Below, piece after piece: positions 50,625 to 59,680 of a DNA stretch of 64,000 nt. A program made the position numbers and the translations under genes. Numbering within the stretch: position 1 is the first letter of the stretch; every line of letters starts with the position of its first letter. The notes below the pieces were generated by a model. That model saw only the letters and a program-made list of their open reading frames with translations. It had not been told where the DNA came from and made no database searches. The DNA is from Roseofilum reptotaenium CS-1145. GTDB lineage: Bacteria > Cyanobacteriota > Cyanobacteriia > Cyanobacteriales > Desertifilaceae. The stretch covers positions 1 to 64,000 of the forward strand of contig NZ_JAQMUE010000077.1 of assembly GCF_028330985.1 (NCBI RefSeq), written 5' to 3'.

Positions 50625-51992
50625 ATGTCTGAATCCATCACCGATCGCATCCAACCTCCTCTAGAACATATCCCCCCGCAATTCAACCCTCTCATCCTCA
50701 AAGGAATACAACTGATTCTGCCCTTGTGGTTACGCACCCAATGTAAAATCAGTCAAATTAACACCCAGAACACCGTTACCTTAGCCCAGCTCTATCATCA
50801 ATTTCAGCAACAGCAGATCCGTCTCATCCTAGCCTTTCGCCATCCCAGTACCTACGACCCCTATTCCATGGCCCATTTACTCTGGAGAGCCGTACCCCAA
50901 GCCGCCAAACAGCATAAAATACCCCTAAAATACCCCGTTCATACTCACTTCATGTATGATCGCGGCATTCCCATTTGGGCCGGCAAATTCGTCAGTACCC
51001 TCTTTTCCCAACTTGGAGGGACATCCATCCAGCGTGGAAAACTCGACCGCGAAGGCTTAAAATGTGCCCGCTCCTTACTCTTCGATGGTCGTTTTCCCCT
51101 CACCTTAGCTCCAGAAGGAGGCGTTAACGACCACAGCGAACTCATCAGCCCCTTAGAACCGGGAGTTGCCCAACTCGGATTTTGGTGTGTAGAAGATTTA
51201 CAAAAAGCCAATCGCCCCGAAAAAGTAGCCATTCTTCCCATTGGCATTCGTTACTCTTTCACCCAACCGCCATGGGAACAATTGGATCGGCTTTTAAATG
51301 AACTCGAACAAGATTTAGGCTTATCCCCCTTTACCAGCAATTCCTCAGATGATGTAACCCAATCCCGTTACCCTCGACTGCTGAGAGTTGGTCAAAGTTT
51401 ACTCTCCTTAATGGAATCCTTTTACCGCCAATTTTATGATGTCAAATTTGAAGAATTACCAGACTTAGAAGATCCCAATCAAAACCTTTCACAACGCCTA
51501 AACCGACTCCTCGAAAATGCCCTTCAGGTCTCTGAACGTTACTTCAAAACCCAACCCAAAGGATCATTTATCGATCGGTGTCGGCGCTTAGAACAAGCGG
51601 GTTGGGAGCGTATTTATCGCTCAGACATTGACCGTTTGTCAGCGGTTGAATGTGGGTTAGGTAATTGGGTCGCCGAAGAAGCCAGTTTACGCATGGGCCA
51701 TATGCGAATGGTGGAGCGCGTTTGTGCGGTGACCGGCAAATATGTGCGAGAAAAACCGACTGCTGAACGATTTGCCGAAACGTTATTAATTTTGTGGAAA
51801 GTGATTACCTGGATTAAAATAGGAAAAGTTGATGGTCACCCCAATTTAGGGAGGTTAGAAACAACTTTAACTGTGGGGGAACCCCTATGGGTTGATGACC
51901 GATGGACAGAGTACAGAAATAGCCGTCGCCAAGCCGTTTCCGGCTTAACGCAAGAGCTGCAAGTTGCCTTAGAGAAATTAATGATTTCCTAA
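50625..51992 (+). CDS. PlsC-domain acyltransferase
   Basis: The acyltransferase motifs are an HX4D-type RHPSTYDPYSMAHLL (about residue 70), GTSIQRGKLDREGLK, and LAPEGGVNDHSELISPLEPG. The C-terminal about 250 residues are family-specific and mostly helical. It likely transfers an acyl chain to a glycerol-phosphate or similar lipid acceptor. The frame extends back into the GNAT gene, but the ATG at 50625 fits the family start MSESITDRIQPPL. Confidence 0.8.
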   Translation: MSESITDRIQPPLEHIPPQFNPLILKGIQLILPLWLRTQCKISQINTQNTVTLAQLYHQFQQQQIRLILAFRHPSTYDPYSMAHLLWRAVPQAAKQHKIPLKYPVHTHFMYDRGIPIWAGKFVSTLFSQLGGTSIQRGKLDREGLKCARSLLFDGRFPLTLAPEGGVNDHSELISPLEPGVAQLGFWCVEDLQKANRPEKVAILPIGIRYSFTQPPWEQLDRLLNELEQDLGLSPFTSNSSDDVTQSRYPRLLRVGQSLLSLMESFYRQFYDVKFEELPDLEDPNQNLSQRLNRLLENALQVSERYFKTQPKGSFIDRCRRLEQAGWERIYRSDIDRLSAVECGLGNWVAEEASLRMGHMRMVERVCAVTGKYVREKPTAERFAETLLILWKVITWIKIGKVDGHPNLGRLETTLTVGEPLWVDDRWTEYRNSRRQAVSGLTQELQVALEKLMIS

Positions 51993-52091
51993 TGTGAATG
52001 CGTACCTCAAGATACTTTATGGTATTGCTCTATATAATCTCCTTTGCTATACTCCCTAGCAACATTTAGGTTATATAAACTGTAAACAACA

Positions 52092-52670
52092 ATGACTGTT
52101 CAAGGCAAACATTTCAGATTTTCAGCAGGTGATAAACTCCATTTAGTCCATTCAATCCCATCCGAGAACTCAGAAGTCGAGTATTTTGACTACTTTGCCT
52201 ATGGGTCATGCATGTGTCCTGTAGATCTTCAGCGCACCCTGGGAGAACCAACCTATCCCTATGTTATTGGTCAAGCTACGTTGCGCGGATATCGACTTGG
52301 GTTTTATCGTCGTTCCTTAAAACGTAATTGTGGCGCTCTCGATGTGGTTCCGGATACGGACAAATCAGTGGAAGGGGTACTTTATCGATTGCCTTTGCGC
52401 TTCAGTGAGTTACTCGATATTCGCGAAGAAATTCCCCGCAATGGATATCGCCATGAAACAGTAGAAGTTTATTGTCAAGATAAGCTTTATAAAGATGTGC
52501 GTACCTATGTGGTGGTAGATAAATTGCCAAAAGAATTAGCGCCAAATGATTGGTATTTTAATGTAGTGATGCGTGGTGCAGTTACTTGTGGATTGCCGGA
52601 ACAGTATTGTTGGGATTTATTTAATCATATGCATCACCTGCAAGAAAGTCAATTGCGGCGATCGGCATAA
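52092..52670 (+). CDS. Gamma-glutamylcyclotransferase-family protein
   Basis: The 192-residue protein has the GGCT opening DYFAYGSCMCPVDLQRTLG, then ATLRGYRLGFYR, LDVVPDTDKSVEGVLYRLP and REEIPRNGYRHETVEVY, with the conserved Glu. GGCT-fold enzymes cyclise gamma-glutamyl peptides into 5-oxoproline; the substrate here is unknown. It stands alone, with a palindromic repeat after it. Confidence 0.8.
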   Translation: MTVQGKHFRFSAGDKLHLVHSIPSENSEVEYFDYFAYGSCMCPVDLQRTLGEPTYPYVIGQATLRGYRLGFYRRSLKRNCGALDVVPDTDKSVEGVLYRLPLRFSELLDIREEIPRNGYRHETVEVYCQDKLYKDVRTYVVVDKLPKELAPNDWYFNVVMRGAVTCGLPEQYCWDLFNHMHHLQESQLRRSA

Positions 52671-52707
52671 AGAAATGGGGATGGGGAGACATGGGGATTG
52701 AGATGAT

Positions 52708-52737
52708 TGTAAGGACGAAAAATTTTTCGCTCCTACA
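52708..52737. repeat. Palindromic repeat (TGTAGGGGCG class, one arm altered)
   Basis: TGTAAGGACGAAAAA and TTTTTCGCTCCTACA form a nearly perfect 30-bp inverted repeat of the same size and core as the palindrome between urtA and urtB. Confidence 0.7.
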
Positions 52738-52843
52738 GAATCATGCCTAACATATTTCCTCTTTAGCCTTCTTATCACCCCTTGAGTCCTATTACCTGTA
52801 CTTGTCTGGTGGTAAACTTTATTAGTCAATCGAGATTAAATTA

Positions 52844-53881
52844 ATGAAGTATCATCCATTAGGTCATAGCAATTTATCTGTATCTGAATTGTGCTTGGGA
52901 ACGATGACCTTTGCGAGTCAAACCACCATACAGGAAGCTCATCAGCAATTAAATTATGCTGTTTCTCAAGGAATTAATTTTATTGATACGGCTGAACTCT
53001 ATCCACTGCCGGGTAATGCTGAAACTCAGGGGAACAGTGAGAGTGCGATTGGTCAGTGGTTAGTTAACCAACCTAGAGATCAATTAATTATTGCTTCTAA
53101 AGTAGCAGGAGCTGGGCCGCGATTTCCCTGGATTCGTGGCAAAAATCGCCGGGTCGATCGTACTAATATTGAACAAGCTATTAATGAAAGTCTCCGCCGC
53201 TTACAAACAGATTATATTGATTTATGCTATATTCATTGGCCCGATCGCTATGTCCCAGTATTTGGGGAAATCTATTATAACCCTTCCCATGAACGAGAAA
53301 CGGTTCCGATTGCGGAACAGCTAGAAGTATTCAGCGATTTAGTAAAAGCTGGTAAAATTCGTTATGTGGGATTATCCAATGAAACCCCTTGGGGAGTTTG
53401 TGAATTTTGTCGTGTTGCCAAAGAATTGAAGTTGCCGAAAGTTGTTGCTATTCAAAATGCCTATAATTTAACTAATCGTATTTTTGAAATACATTTATCG
53501 GAAAGTTGTCGCTTTCATAAACTGGGATTATTCGCGTATAGCCCGTTGGCTTTTGGTCATCTGACTGGAAAATATATGCAGACAATTCCCCCAAAATCAA
53601 GATTAAAATTATTTCCTGGATTTGATCAAAGATATCAGAAGCCAAATTTTGAAAAAGCTGTATCTGCTTACGTTAAGATCGCTCAAAAGTTTGCCTTAAC
53701 TCCCTTGCAAATGGCTCTAGCCTTTGTTCGTTCGCGTTGGTTTGTAACCAGTACCATTATTGGATGTTCTAGCCTGGAGCAATTGCAAGAAAATATTAAT
53801 ACCATCGAAATTCAAATATCTCAAGAAATTATTGCAGAAATTAATGCAGTTCATTCTATTTGTCCTAATCCCACCCCTTAA
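52844..53881 (+). CDS. Aldo/keto reductase
   Basis: A 345-residue AKR of the Tas/YhdN type: LCLGTMTFASQTT, NFIDTAELYPLPG with the catalytic Asp and Tyr, LIIASKVAGAGP with the Lys, YIDLCYIHWPDRY with the His, and the cofactor region ending STIIGCSSLEQL. It would reduce carbonyl compounds with NADPH. It is a single gene; the sequence is complete and normal in length. Confidence 0.87.
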   Translation: MKYHPLGHSNLSVSELCLGTMTFASQTTIQEAHQQLNYAVSQGINFIDTAELYPLPGNAETQGNSESAIGQWLVNQPRDQLIIASKVAGAGPRFPWIRGKNRRVDRTNIEQAINESLRRLQTDYIDLCYIHWPDRYVPVFGEIYYNPSHERETVPIAEQLEVFSDLVKAGKIRYVGLSNETPWGVCEFCRVAKELKLPKVVAIQNAYNLTNRIFEIHLSESCRFHKLGLFAYSPLAFGHLTGKYMQTIPPKSRLKLFPGFDQRYQKPNFEKAVSAYVKIAQKFALTPLQMALAFVRSRWFVTSTIIGCSSLEQLQENINTIEIQISQEIIAEINAVHSICPNPTP

Positions 53882-53948
53882 AGTCTATTTAGTTGTTGAT
53901 AGTAATACTATGTTAGCTTTTAGTACATGTTCTACCACCAAGTATGTA

Positions 53949-53990
53949 GGGTGATTTCCCTTCTCCCAAAGCGAAGAAGGGGATGACAAA
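53949..53990 (+). repeat. Hairpin resembling an IS200/IS605-type right end
   Basis: CCCTTCTCCC and a matching GAAGAAGGGG form a hairpin followed by ATGACAAAA, similar to the hairpin-plus-TGTCAAAA ends at 14612 and 18180. It lies about 70 bases after the aldo/keto reductase gene. No tnpB is attached, so it is at best a remnant. Confidence 0.35.
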
Positions 53991-54000
53991 AGAGGGATAT

Positions 54001-55041
54001 TTATTTCAGTTCAAAGCTGGTTCCGCGATAACAGCCTTGGAAAGAAGTGAGGGGAATTTGAGTCCGGTTTTGTAATTGAGCGACTAAGGATTGACTATTG
54101 GCAGTGGCGGAAGCTTCACCCCAATTGTAGTGAATCATGCCCAACATATTTCCAGTTTGGTGATAACTGTATTCTTCGATGGGAATGCCTTCTGCACCAA
54201 CAATGGTTTGATCGTAATAGCCATTAATGATAATTTTCTCGATTTTCACCCCAGGAGCAGTGCTGAGATGCCATTGTACGGGTTCATAAGCAGAGAGGGC
54301 TAGGGTGATGGGCCGATCGCGTCTTTCAACCTGGATATCCACTTGTCCGGTAGGATGATAAGCTCCACTATGATCCCAATGAGCTTCATAGATACTAATT
54401 AAGTGTAATTCGCGATCGCCAACTTCATGAGCTACATAGCCCGAAAAATCACCGGTTCCTCCAATACCACAGCTATAACCTGGAGCAAAGGTGGTGCGGG
54501 TAACCGTTTGACTCAGTTGCTCTTGTAGTCTGGGTTTGACCCACGTCCAAGCGGCAAATCCAAGTCCAGCGATGAGTACGATTCCGACACCCACAGGAAG
54601 AACAGTTTTCAGTAAACGTCCTGCGTCTGATTCACTCCACTGATTGAACGTTTGTTTGACCGTATCTGCGGTATCTTGAATCGAGTTAGTATTACCATCA
54701 AGCTGGGCGAGTAGGCGTAAGCTTTCTGGGTTATCGAGTAAGCTTTGAATCGCTTGACCTTCACCGACATAAAACTGGCGGGAGCTGCGGTCAAGCAGCA
54801 GCCAATTTTCTTCTTGTTCGAGATGGTAGGGTTCAACGATGGGATCGACTTCGGCATGTTGAAGAAAGACTTGCCAGGCGATCGCCTGACCCGCTCCCAC
54901 AGCCTCTCCATCGGTATACATCAGTTGTCCAATATCACTATCCCAGTGCCAGGCAACCCAACGGCGATCGCCTGTATAACCGAGAGATTTTTCTAACTGA
55001 GCATGGGCAGTGAGATTAATCCGTTCAACTAATTTAGACAT
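54001..55041 (-). CDS. Conserved single-pass membrane protein of unknown function
   Basis: Residues 1-140 form a soluble domain (RRWVAWHWDSDIGQLMYTDG; WLLLDRSSRQFYVGEGQA), followed by a membrane helix (LPVGVGIVLIAGLGFAAWTW) and a beta-rich outer part with two cysteines (GYSCGIGGTGDFSGYVAHEV and FQGCYRGTSF). The layout suggests an inner-membrane protein with an exposed disulfide-capable domain. No known family recognised. Confidence 0.65.
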   Translation of the reverse strand: MSKLVERINLTAHAQLEKSLGYTGDRRWVAWHWDSDIGQLMYTDGEAVGAGQAIAWQVFLQHAEVDPIVEPYHLEQEENWLLLDRSSRQFYVGEGQAIQSLLDNPESLRLLAQLDGNTNSIQDTADTVKQTFNQWSESDAGRLLKTVLPVGVGIVLIAGLGFAAWTWVKPRLQEQLSQTVTRTTFAPGYSCGIGGTGDFSGYVAHEVGDRELHLISIYEAHWDHSGAYHPTGQVDIQVERRDRPITLALSAYEPVQWHLSTAPGVKIEKIIINGYYDQTIVGAEGIPIEEYSYHQTGNMLGMIHYNWGEASATANSQSLVAQLQNRTQIPLTSFQGCYRGTSFELK

Positions 55042-55289
55042 AATAATATCGTTGTGGGTTAAGCAATCCCTTCGCCCTTGTCCCGTAGGTTGGGTTTCAC
55101 TGAGCTTAACAATTGGCGAAGGTCTTGGTAAGGACTTTGCTCTGTTCTACGGTAACCTGTCTCTTTTTCCGGGCCAAGTGTGGAGGGAATTAAAAATTAA
55201 ACCCTGTTACAGGTTGGTGCAATTAGACGGTGTATCGTTAGTGAGGTTCCTGGCAAGGGTATGATCGCGGGGATGGGTTATGGACAATC

Positions 55290-55970
55290 ATGTATACTTA
55301 CGCTTTAATTAAAACGCCAGAAACACCTCTAGAACTGCCTCCGGGATTGGTTGGAGATTTGGAGGTGGTTGCGACTGGGACGTTAGCTGCGATTACTGAG
55401 CCACAACTATCGCCAACTAAAATGGAAGCGCTGGTGCAAGACGATCGCCTTCTAGAACAAGCTTATCTTCATTATGGGGTTGTGGTCTGTGATTTATTTG
55501 CCAAAACCACGATTTTACCTCTGAAGTTTTACCATTGTTTTCGCGATCGCGCCGCCCTAGAAGAGCATCTTACCACCCATCAAGACCAGTATCTAAAAAC
55601 CCTCAATACCTTAGACGGGAAAGGGGAATATATCTTAAAGGCATTTCCCAAACCTCTAGAGCTTCCCCCTTTAGATAAGGAACAAAAGGGAAAAGCCTAT
55701 TTTCTGGCGAAGAAACAACGATATCAGCAGCAGCAAGAGTATCAACAGCAGCAAGATTTACAATGGGAAACGCTGACGGAGCAAGTGCTGGCACTGTATC
55801 CAGAGGCTATTATTCCCGAACCGCAAGACGATAAATGGCAACTGTTTTGGTTAGGAGACAAGAATGGGCGATCGCTCTTAGAACAACACCTGTCCACCTG
55901 GCAAGAACTGTGCCCAGACTGGGATTTGAACCTCAGCGATCCCATTCCTCCCTACGATTTTTTGGCATGA
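55290..55970 (+). CDS. GvpL/GvpF-family gas vesicle protein
   Basis: The 226-residue protein matches GvpL/F: YTYALIKTP at the start, LEQAYLHYGVVVCDLFAKT, TTILPLKFYHCFRD and an EYILKAF region. These proteins are minor parts or assembly factors of gas vesicles. No gvpA, gvpC or other gas-vesicle gene is within the window. A Gln-rich stretch (QQQQEYQQQQDLQ) replaces part of the usual second domain. The stop codon abuts a composite-repeat hairpin. Confidence 0.75.
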   Translation: MYTYALIKTPETPLELPPGLVGDLEVVATGTLAAITEPQLSPTKMEALVQDDRLLEQAYLHYGVVVCDLFAKTTILPLKFYHCFRDRAALEEHLTTHQDQYLKTLNTLDGKGEYILKAFPKPLELPPLDKEQKGKAYFLAKKQRYQQQQEYQQQQDLQWETLTEQVLALYPEAIIPEPQDDKWQLFWLGDKNGRSLLEQHLSTWQELCPDWDLNLSDPIPPYDFLA

Positions 55971-56234
55971 TAGCGCTTCGCGCGGTAATGAGGTTAAGTA
56001 GAGTGTAGGTTGGGTTTCACTATCGTTCAACCCAACCTACACTCTGCGCTACTGTTTCACCTAAAATAGGGCTTTGTTTGTAGTAAGCACGAAGAGTGCT
56101 TAAAAGCCTAGCTGGAGAGGGTTTTAACCCTCTCTACAAACGAAATCTAATGCCTCAAATTAGATGAAACAATCCACTACGATGATTGGCTGGACAAGGG
56201 GCTGAGAGCAACTTGCCTATTGCCTATTGCCTAA
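55971..56234. repeat. Cluster of small inverted repeats before the tRNA gene
   Basis: Three repeats lie in this gap: a half composite hairpin TAGCGCTTCGCGC at 55971; a 16-bp perfect stem at 56001-56044 with arms GAGTGTAGGTTGGGTT and AACCCAACCTACACTC; and GAGAGGGTTTTAACCCTCTC at 56115-56134. A related GTAGGTTGGGTTTCACT word is at 55086. No gene is seen. Confidence 0.7.
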
Positions 56235-56307
56235 TGGAGAATAGGGAACTCGAATCCCTGACCTCTGCGGTGCGATCGCAGCGCTCTACCAACTGAGCTA
56301 ATTCCCC
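56235..56307 (-). tRNA. tRNA-Ala (anticodon CGC)
   Basis: The minus strand folds into a complete 73-nt cloverleaf: acceptor GGGGAAT with ATTCTCC, D-stem GCTC/GAGC, anticodon stem CTGCG/CGCAG with loop ATCGCAC (anticodon CGC), T-stem AGGGA/TCCCT with loop TTCGAGT, and discriminator A. The acceptor has G3-U70, the alanine identity pair. CCA is not encoded. The anticodon arm includes the octamer GCGATCGC. Confidence 0.95.
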
Positions 56308-56324
56308 AGATAGTCTCTAGTCTA

Positions 56325-57050
56325 TCATTGTGCATTGGGGAAGGGAAGAGCCGACGGCTCAAAACACGCTTGTACACGGTCTAGCTCTAGCTCATGAAGG
56401 TAGTCTACTGTCCAATTAGCTTGCCGTTGAATCATGTGAAAGGGATAGGTATTCGCGACTCCGACGACTTGCATTCCGGCATTTTTAGCAGCTAAAATCC
56501 CTGCCGGAGTATCTTCAATCACCAGGCAGCATTGGGGAGAGAGGTGCAGGGTTGGATCGAGTTCATTAAAGCGCTCTACCGCACGTAAATAGCCTTCGGG
56601 ATGGGGTTTACTCTGTTGCACTTCATCCCCGGCAACAATAACCTCAAAATAGGAGAATAGGTTAGCTTGTTTGAGAATCCATTCAACTTCTGAACGTAAT
56701 GCTCCTGTGACCAATCCTAAGCGTAACCGAGCTACCCGTACCTTATATATCAGGTCTTCAACTCCCGGATAAATCGGGAGTTTGTGGAGCGCTTCAAGTT
56801 TTTGCTGGTATCTTTGGGCTTTCTGAGCAATCAGGGGAGCCAGCGATCGCTCATTGACGGCTCGTCCCCTGCGTTGGAGTAACTCCAACAAACCCGCGAG
56901 ATCGGTTCGTCCTAAACAGCATTCATTGTAATCACTGGGATTCGGAGGCAGATTTTGTGAGAGGAGAATCTCATTAATCAGTTCCTGGTGGATGGGTTCA
57001 TCGTTAATGATGACCCCATTAAAATCAAAGAGGACAGCCTGAAGACTCAT
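56325..57050 (-). CDS. HAD-superfamily phosphatase/phosphoglucomutase-like protein
   Basis: The 241-residue protein has motif I VLFDFNGVIINDEPIHQEL, motif II in LGLVTGALRSEV, the Lys block in QQSKPHPEGYLRAVE, and motif IV CLVIEDTPAGILAAKNAGMQ. It resembles beta-phosphoglucomutase-type HADs. Motif I is DxN rather than DxD: the nucleophile Asp is kept, the general-acid Asp is Asn, a variant that recurs in this family. It follows the methyltransferase gene by 6 bases. Confidence 0.8.
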   Translation of the reverse strand: MSLQAVLFDFNGVIINDEPIHQELINEILLSQNLPPNPSDYNECCLGRTDLAGLLELLQRRGRAVNERSLAPLIAQKAQRYQQKLEALHKLPIYPGVEDLIYKVRVARLRLGLVTGALRSEVEWILKQANLFSYFEVIVAGDEVQQSKPHPEGYLRAVERFNELDPTLHLSPQCCLVIEDTPAGILAAKNAGMQVVGVANTYPFHMIQRQANWTVDYLHELELDRVQACFEPSALPFPNAQ

Positions 57051-57056
57051 TTTGTC

Positions 57057-57917
57057 TTAAAATGCCGGTGACAATACACTGCTTAAATTATGCTCCACTT
57101 GGACAGAATTCTCCAGTTTCTGTGGTAAGGGCTTCATCGCCTTAGTGACTTGATTGACCCAGAAAATCGGCTCTGCACTTACCTTTTCAAAGCGTGCTTG
57201 TTGTATCCACTGTTCGAGATCGCCAGCAGCAAAGGCTTTCATATACGGCTCTTCAAAGATATTAGTAATCCATTCAGCTTGTCTGAGACTGGTTTGACTG
57301 CCATCTAGGATGATACATTGTCCCCCTGGAGTGAGCAGGCGAAAGGCTTCTTGTAAAATGGCTTTGGTAATGGCGGGAGGCGTTTCGTGGAAGAGGAGTG
57401 TGGCAGTTACCAAGTCAAAATGTTCACCTTCCCAGGGAGTTTGTTCTGCCAGTCCATGGTGCCAGTGAATATCTAGATTGGCTTCCTTGGCTTTGTGTTC
57501 TGCCATGACTAGCATATAGGGAGAAAGGTCTAACCCAATAACCTCGGCTTGGGGATATTCTTGTTTGAGTAGCAGAGTAGACGATCCCGTCCCACAGCCG
57601 AGATCTAGGATGCGACGAGGATAACCACCGATCGCATCGATTAACTGTTCTCTCACCCACTGTTCTTGGGGAAAGACTGCATATTGGGTAATGGGATCGT
57701 AGGTAATGGCGGCATCGATACTTAAATAGCCATTTTTGATGCCGTGGAAATTCTGGCTACTGTAGTAGGTGGGATAGGTCAGGTTGGGGTTCGAGAGGCG
57801 ATCGCTTTCTTCTTCCCAGTTGATTTGATTACGGAGCTTTATCAGGGCATCTTTATCCAAAAAGAGCATGATAATGGGTTTGAGGTATTGTTCCCAAAGG
57901 GTTGTTGGTGCAGTCAT
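57057..57917 (-). CDS. Class I SAM-dependent methyltransferase
   Basis: Motif I in RRILDLGCGTGSSTLLLKQE, motif II VIGLDLSPYMLVMAEHK, and LVTATLLFHETPPAITKAI and LTPGGQCIILDGSQ blocks fit Methyltransf_25-type enzymes of 286 residues. The substrate is unknown. The gene is directly upstream of the HAD gene (gap 6 bases) on the same strand, so the two are probably co-transcribed. Confidence 0.78.
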   Translation of the reverse strand: MTAPTTLWEQYLKPIIMLFLDKDALIKLRNQINWEEESDRLSNPNLTYPTYYSSQNFHGIKNGYLSIDAAITYDPITQYAVFPQEQWVREQLIDAIGGYPRRILDLGCGTGSSTLLLKQEYPQAEVIGLDLSPYMLVMAEHKAKEANLDIHWHHGLAEQTPWEGEHFDLVTATLLFHETPPAITKAILQEAFRLLTPGGQCIILDGSQTSLRQAEWITNIFEEPYMKAFAAGDLEQWIQQARFEKVSAEPIFWVNQVTKAMKPLPQKLENSVQVEHNLSSVLSPAF

Positions 57918-58091
57918 ATATTTAGGGCATAGAGAATAAGGGAATATTCTAACTATGCCATATAATAAATTTCACGGTAGTGCGTTAGGAGTAAAATACC
58001 CAGAGCGCTACAGTGCCACAACGAAGGAGATATAATGCCCGATTTTAGCAGGGTCACGAGACAATAAGCTCAAGCCTAATACAAGCAGCGA

Positions 58092-58376
58092 TTAAAGCAT
58101 CATTTTTAACAGTCCCTGTTGACCGATAAGCAATTCTCGGATCAGAGAGCAGATGCCTACCCAGATAATGGGCGTAATATCGACACCCCCTAGGGGAGGG
58201 ACAACTTTGCGTAAGGGACTTAAAAAGGGTTCGGTGGGCCAAGCAACGATATTAAAGGGAAAACTGTTGAGATTGATTTGAGGATACCAAGTGAGGACAA
58301 TCCGGAAAATGAACAAAAAGGTCATGATTGCCAGAGTGATTCCTAAAATTAAACTGATCAGGCTCAGGGTGGTCAT
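58092..58376 (-). CDS. YggT-family membrane protein
   Basis: The 94-residue protein has two hydrophobic helices (LILGITLAIMTFLFIFRI and IIWVGICSLIREL) around the diagnostic WPTEPFLSPLRKVVPPLGGV loop. In cyanobacteria and chloroplasts (CCB3) such proteins are linked to thylakoid membrane or cytochrome maturation, or to nucleoid distribution; the function is not fixed. The gene is complete. Confidence 0.87.
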   Translation of the reverse strand: MTTLSLISLILGITLAIMTFLFIFRIVLTWYPQINLNSFPFNIVAWPTEPFLSPLRKVVPPLGGVDITPIIWVGICSLIRELLIGQQGLLKMML

Positions 58377-58487
58377 CGGATTTCCTTATATCCCTTATCA
58401 TGCTACGTCTCACTCATTGTACAGCAACCGCCAGGAGAGCAGGGCAGACGCGCGGATCGGGAGACACAAGGACAGCTTGCTGCCAAC

Positions 58488-58507
58488 TCCCTAGCGCGAA
58501 GCGCTAT
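58488..58507. repeat. Composite repeat hairpin, single copy
   Basis: CCTAGCGCGAAGCGCTATA is the reversed hairpin part of the composite repeat without the heptamers. It lies about 65 bases before psbX. Confidence 0.6.
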
Positions 58508-58572
58508 ACAACGCTAGACTCTGTTAGAATTAAACCAAAAGTAAATCTTTTAGTAATCTTGCGTGAGGATCT

Positions 58573-58692
58573 ATGACTCCTTCTTTAGCCAATTTTTTGT
58601 GGAGCCTAGTCTGGGGTGGCACAATTGTAGTCATTCCGGCAACCGTTGCTTTAATCTTTATTAGTCAACGGGACAAAATCCAGCGCTCTTAA
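58573..58692 (+). CDS. psbX: Photosystem II protein PsbX
   Basis: A 39-residue single-helix protein: TPSLANFLWSLVWGGTIVVI, then PATVALIFISQRDKIQRS. This is the PsbX pattern of cyanobacteria (a helix with the FxSQxDxI end). PsbX lies at the edge of PSII near cytochrome b559 and affects quinone binding. The ATG follows a TGAGGATCT Shine-Dalgarno-like sequence. It is followed by ycf66, a common neighbour in cyanobacteria. Confidence 0.93.
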   Translation: MTPSLANFLWSLVWGGTIVVIPATVALIFISQRDKIQRS

Positions 58693-58814
58693 GGGATTAG
58701 AGCTGATTTTAAACCGCAGATCCTTGAATTTGGTGACATAACTGAGTCTCAAGGGTTTGCGGTAAAATTTTTAAAAATGCAGGATTACGGTCAGTTTCGT
58801 GGAGTAGGCAAGTC

Positions 58815-59666
58815 ATGGTCAATATTGGACTCAACCCAGGGGCAATGTTGGGCGTTGTCCTGTTTGGGGCCGGCGCTGGGTTGTATTTTCTTCGGTCTGT
58901 TCGCCCAGAACTGGCACGGGATCATGATATTTTTTTCATGGCGGTGGCAGTTCTCAGTGGTGGGATTCTGTTTTTTCAAGGATGGCGACTCGATCCCATT
59001 TTAACGTTTGGTCAGTTTCTGTTGACCGGATCGGCGATTTTTTTTGCGGTGGAAAGTATTCGCTTAAGGGGCTTGGCGACTTCGCGGGCCAAGCAAAATA
59101 CGCCGATTGTGGATGAGGATCGACCGGTGAGCCGGGCTTATACTTATGATGGATATGAGGGTTACGATCCTCGGTTAGATCGGTTGGAACCGGATGAAGA
59201 TCCGCGTCCTCAGCGGATGATTGGTACTAAGGAAGACCGCTATAGTCAAGGCGATCGCTATGAGGAGGACTATCCTCGACGCTCTTCTTCAAGTCGTCGG
59301 CGGAGCAGTTCCCGCCCTCCAGCGGCATCTTCTAGCTCAGGACGTAGAGCCTCTCGCCGTCCTTCGGGAACAACGAGCAGAGGTTCTGAGGATTGGGAAA
59401 CGTCAAGTTATCGGTCAGTTGGGTATGAAGACCCCTATGGCCCCATGGATATGGATGATGAGCGCTCCTATGGTCGTCCTCCAGAGTCGCGAGAGTCCCG
59501 TCCCCCGTCTGAAACCCGTCGCCCTCGGCCTCCAGAGAGTGATAATGCCACCTATCGCGATCGCCGGCCACCAGAACCACCAAGGGAAGATTATGTGGAT
59601 TTTGAGCCGCTGGATGACTTGAAAAGCGATCGCCCCAATGATGAACCGGGGAATTTTGATTATTAG
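58815..59666 (+). CDS. ycf66: Ycf66 family protein
   Basis: The 283-residue protein has three hydrophobic helices in the first about 95 residues (NPGAMLGVVLFGAGAGLYFL; IFFMAVAVLSGGILFFQGW; LTFGQFLLTGSAIFFAVESI), the conserved Ycf66 block, and then a long Arg/Ser/Pro-rich low-complexity tail (SSRRRSSSRPPAASSSSGRR). Ycf66 is conserved from cyanobacteria to moss plastids and may act in photosystem function. It is followed closely by two TolB-like genes. Confidence 0.87.
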   Translation: MVNIGLNPGAMLGVVLFGAGAGLYFLRSVRPELARDHDIFFMAVAVLSGGILFFQGWRLDPILTFGQFLLTGSAIFFAVESIRLRGLATSRAKQNTPIVDEDRPVSRAYTYDGYEGYDPRLDRLEPDEDPRPQRMIGTKEDRYSQGDRYEEDYPRRSSSSRRRSSSRPPAASSSSGRRASRRPSGTTSRGSEDWETSSYRSVGYEDPYGPMDMDDERSYGRPPESRESRPPSETRRPRPPESDNATYRDRRPPEPPREDYVDFEPLDDLKSDRPNDEPGNFDY

Positions 59667-59680
59667 GGAGTGAACCAACC

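Noticed and set aside
56325-57050. Motif I DxN in the HAD protein as evidence of inactivity
   Set aside because: The nucleophile Asp is present and the DFNGV form recurs in this cyanobacterial family, so loss of function cannot be claimed.
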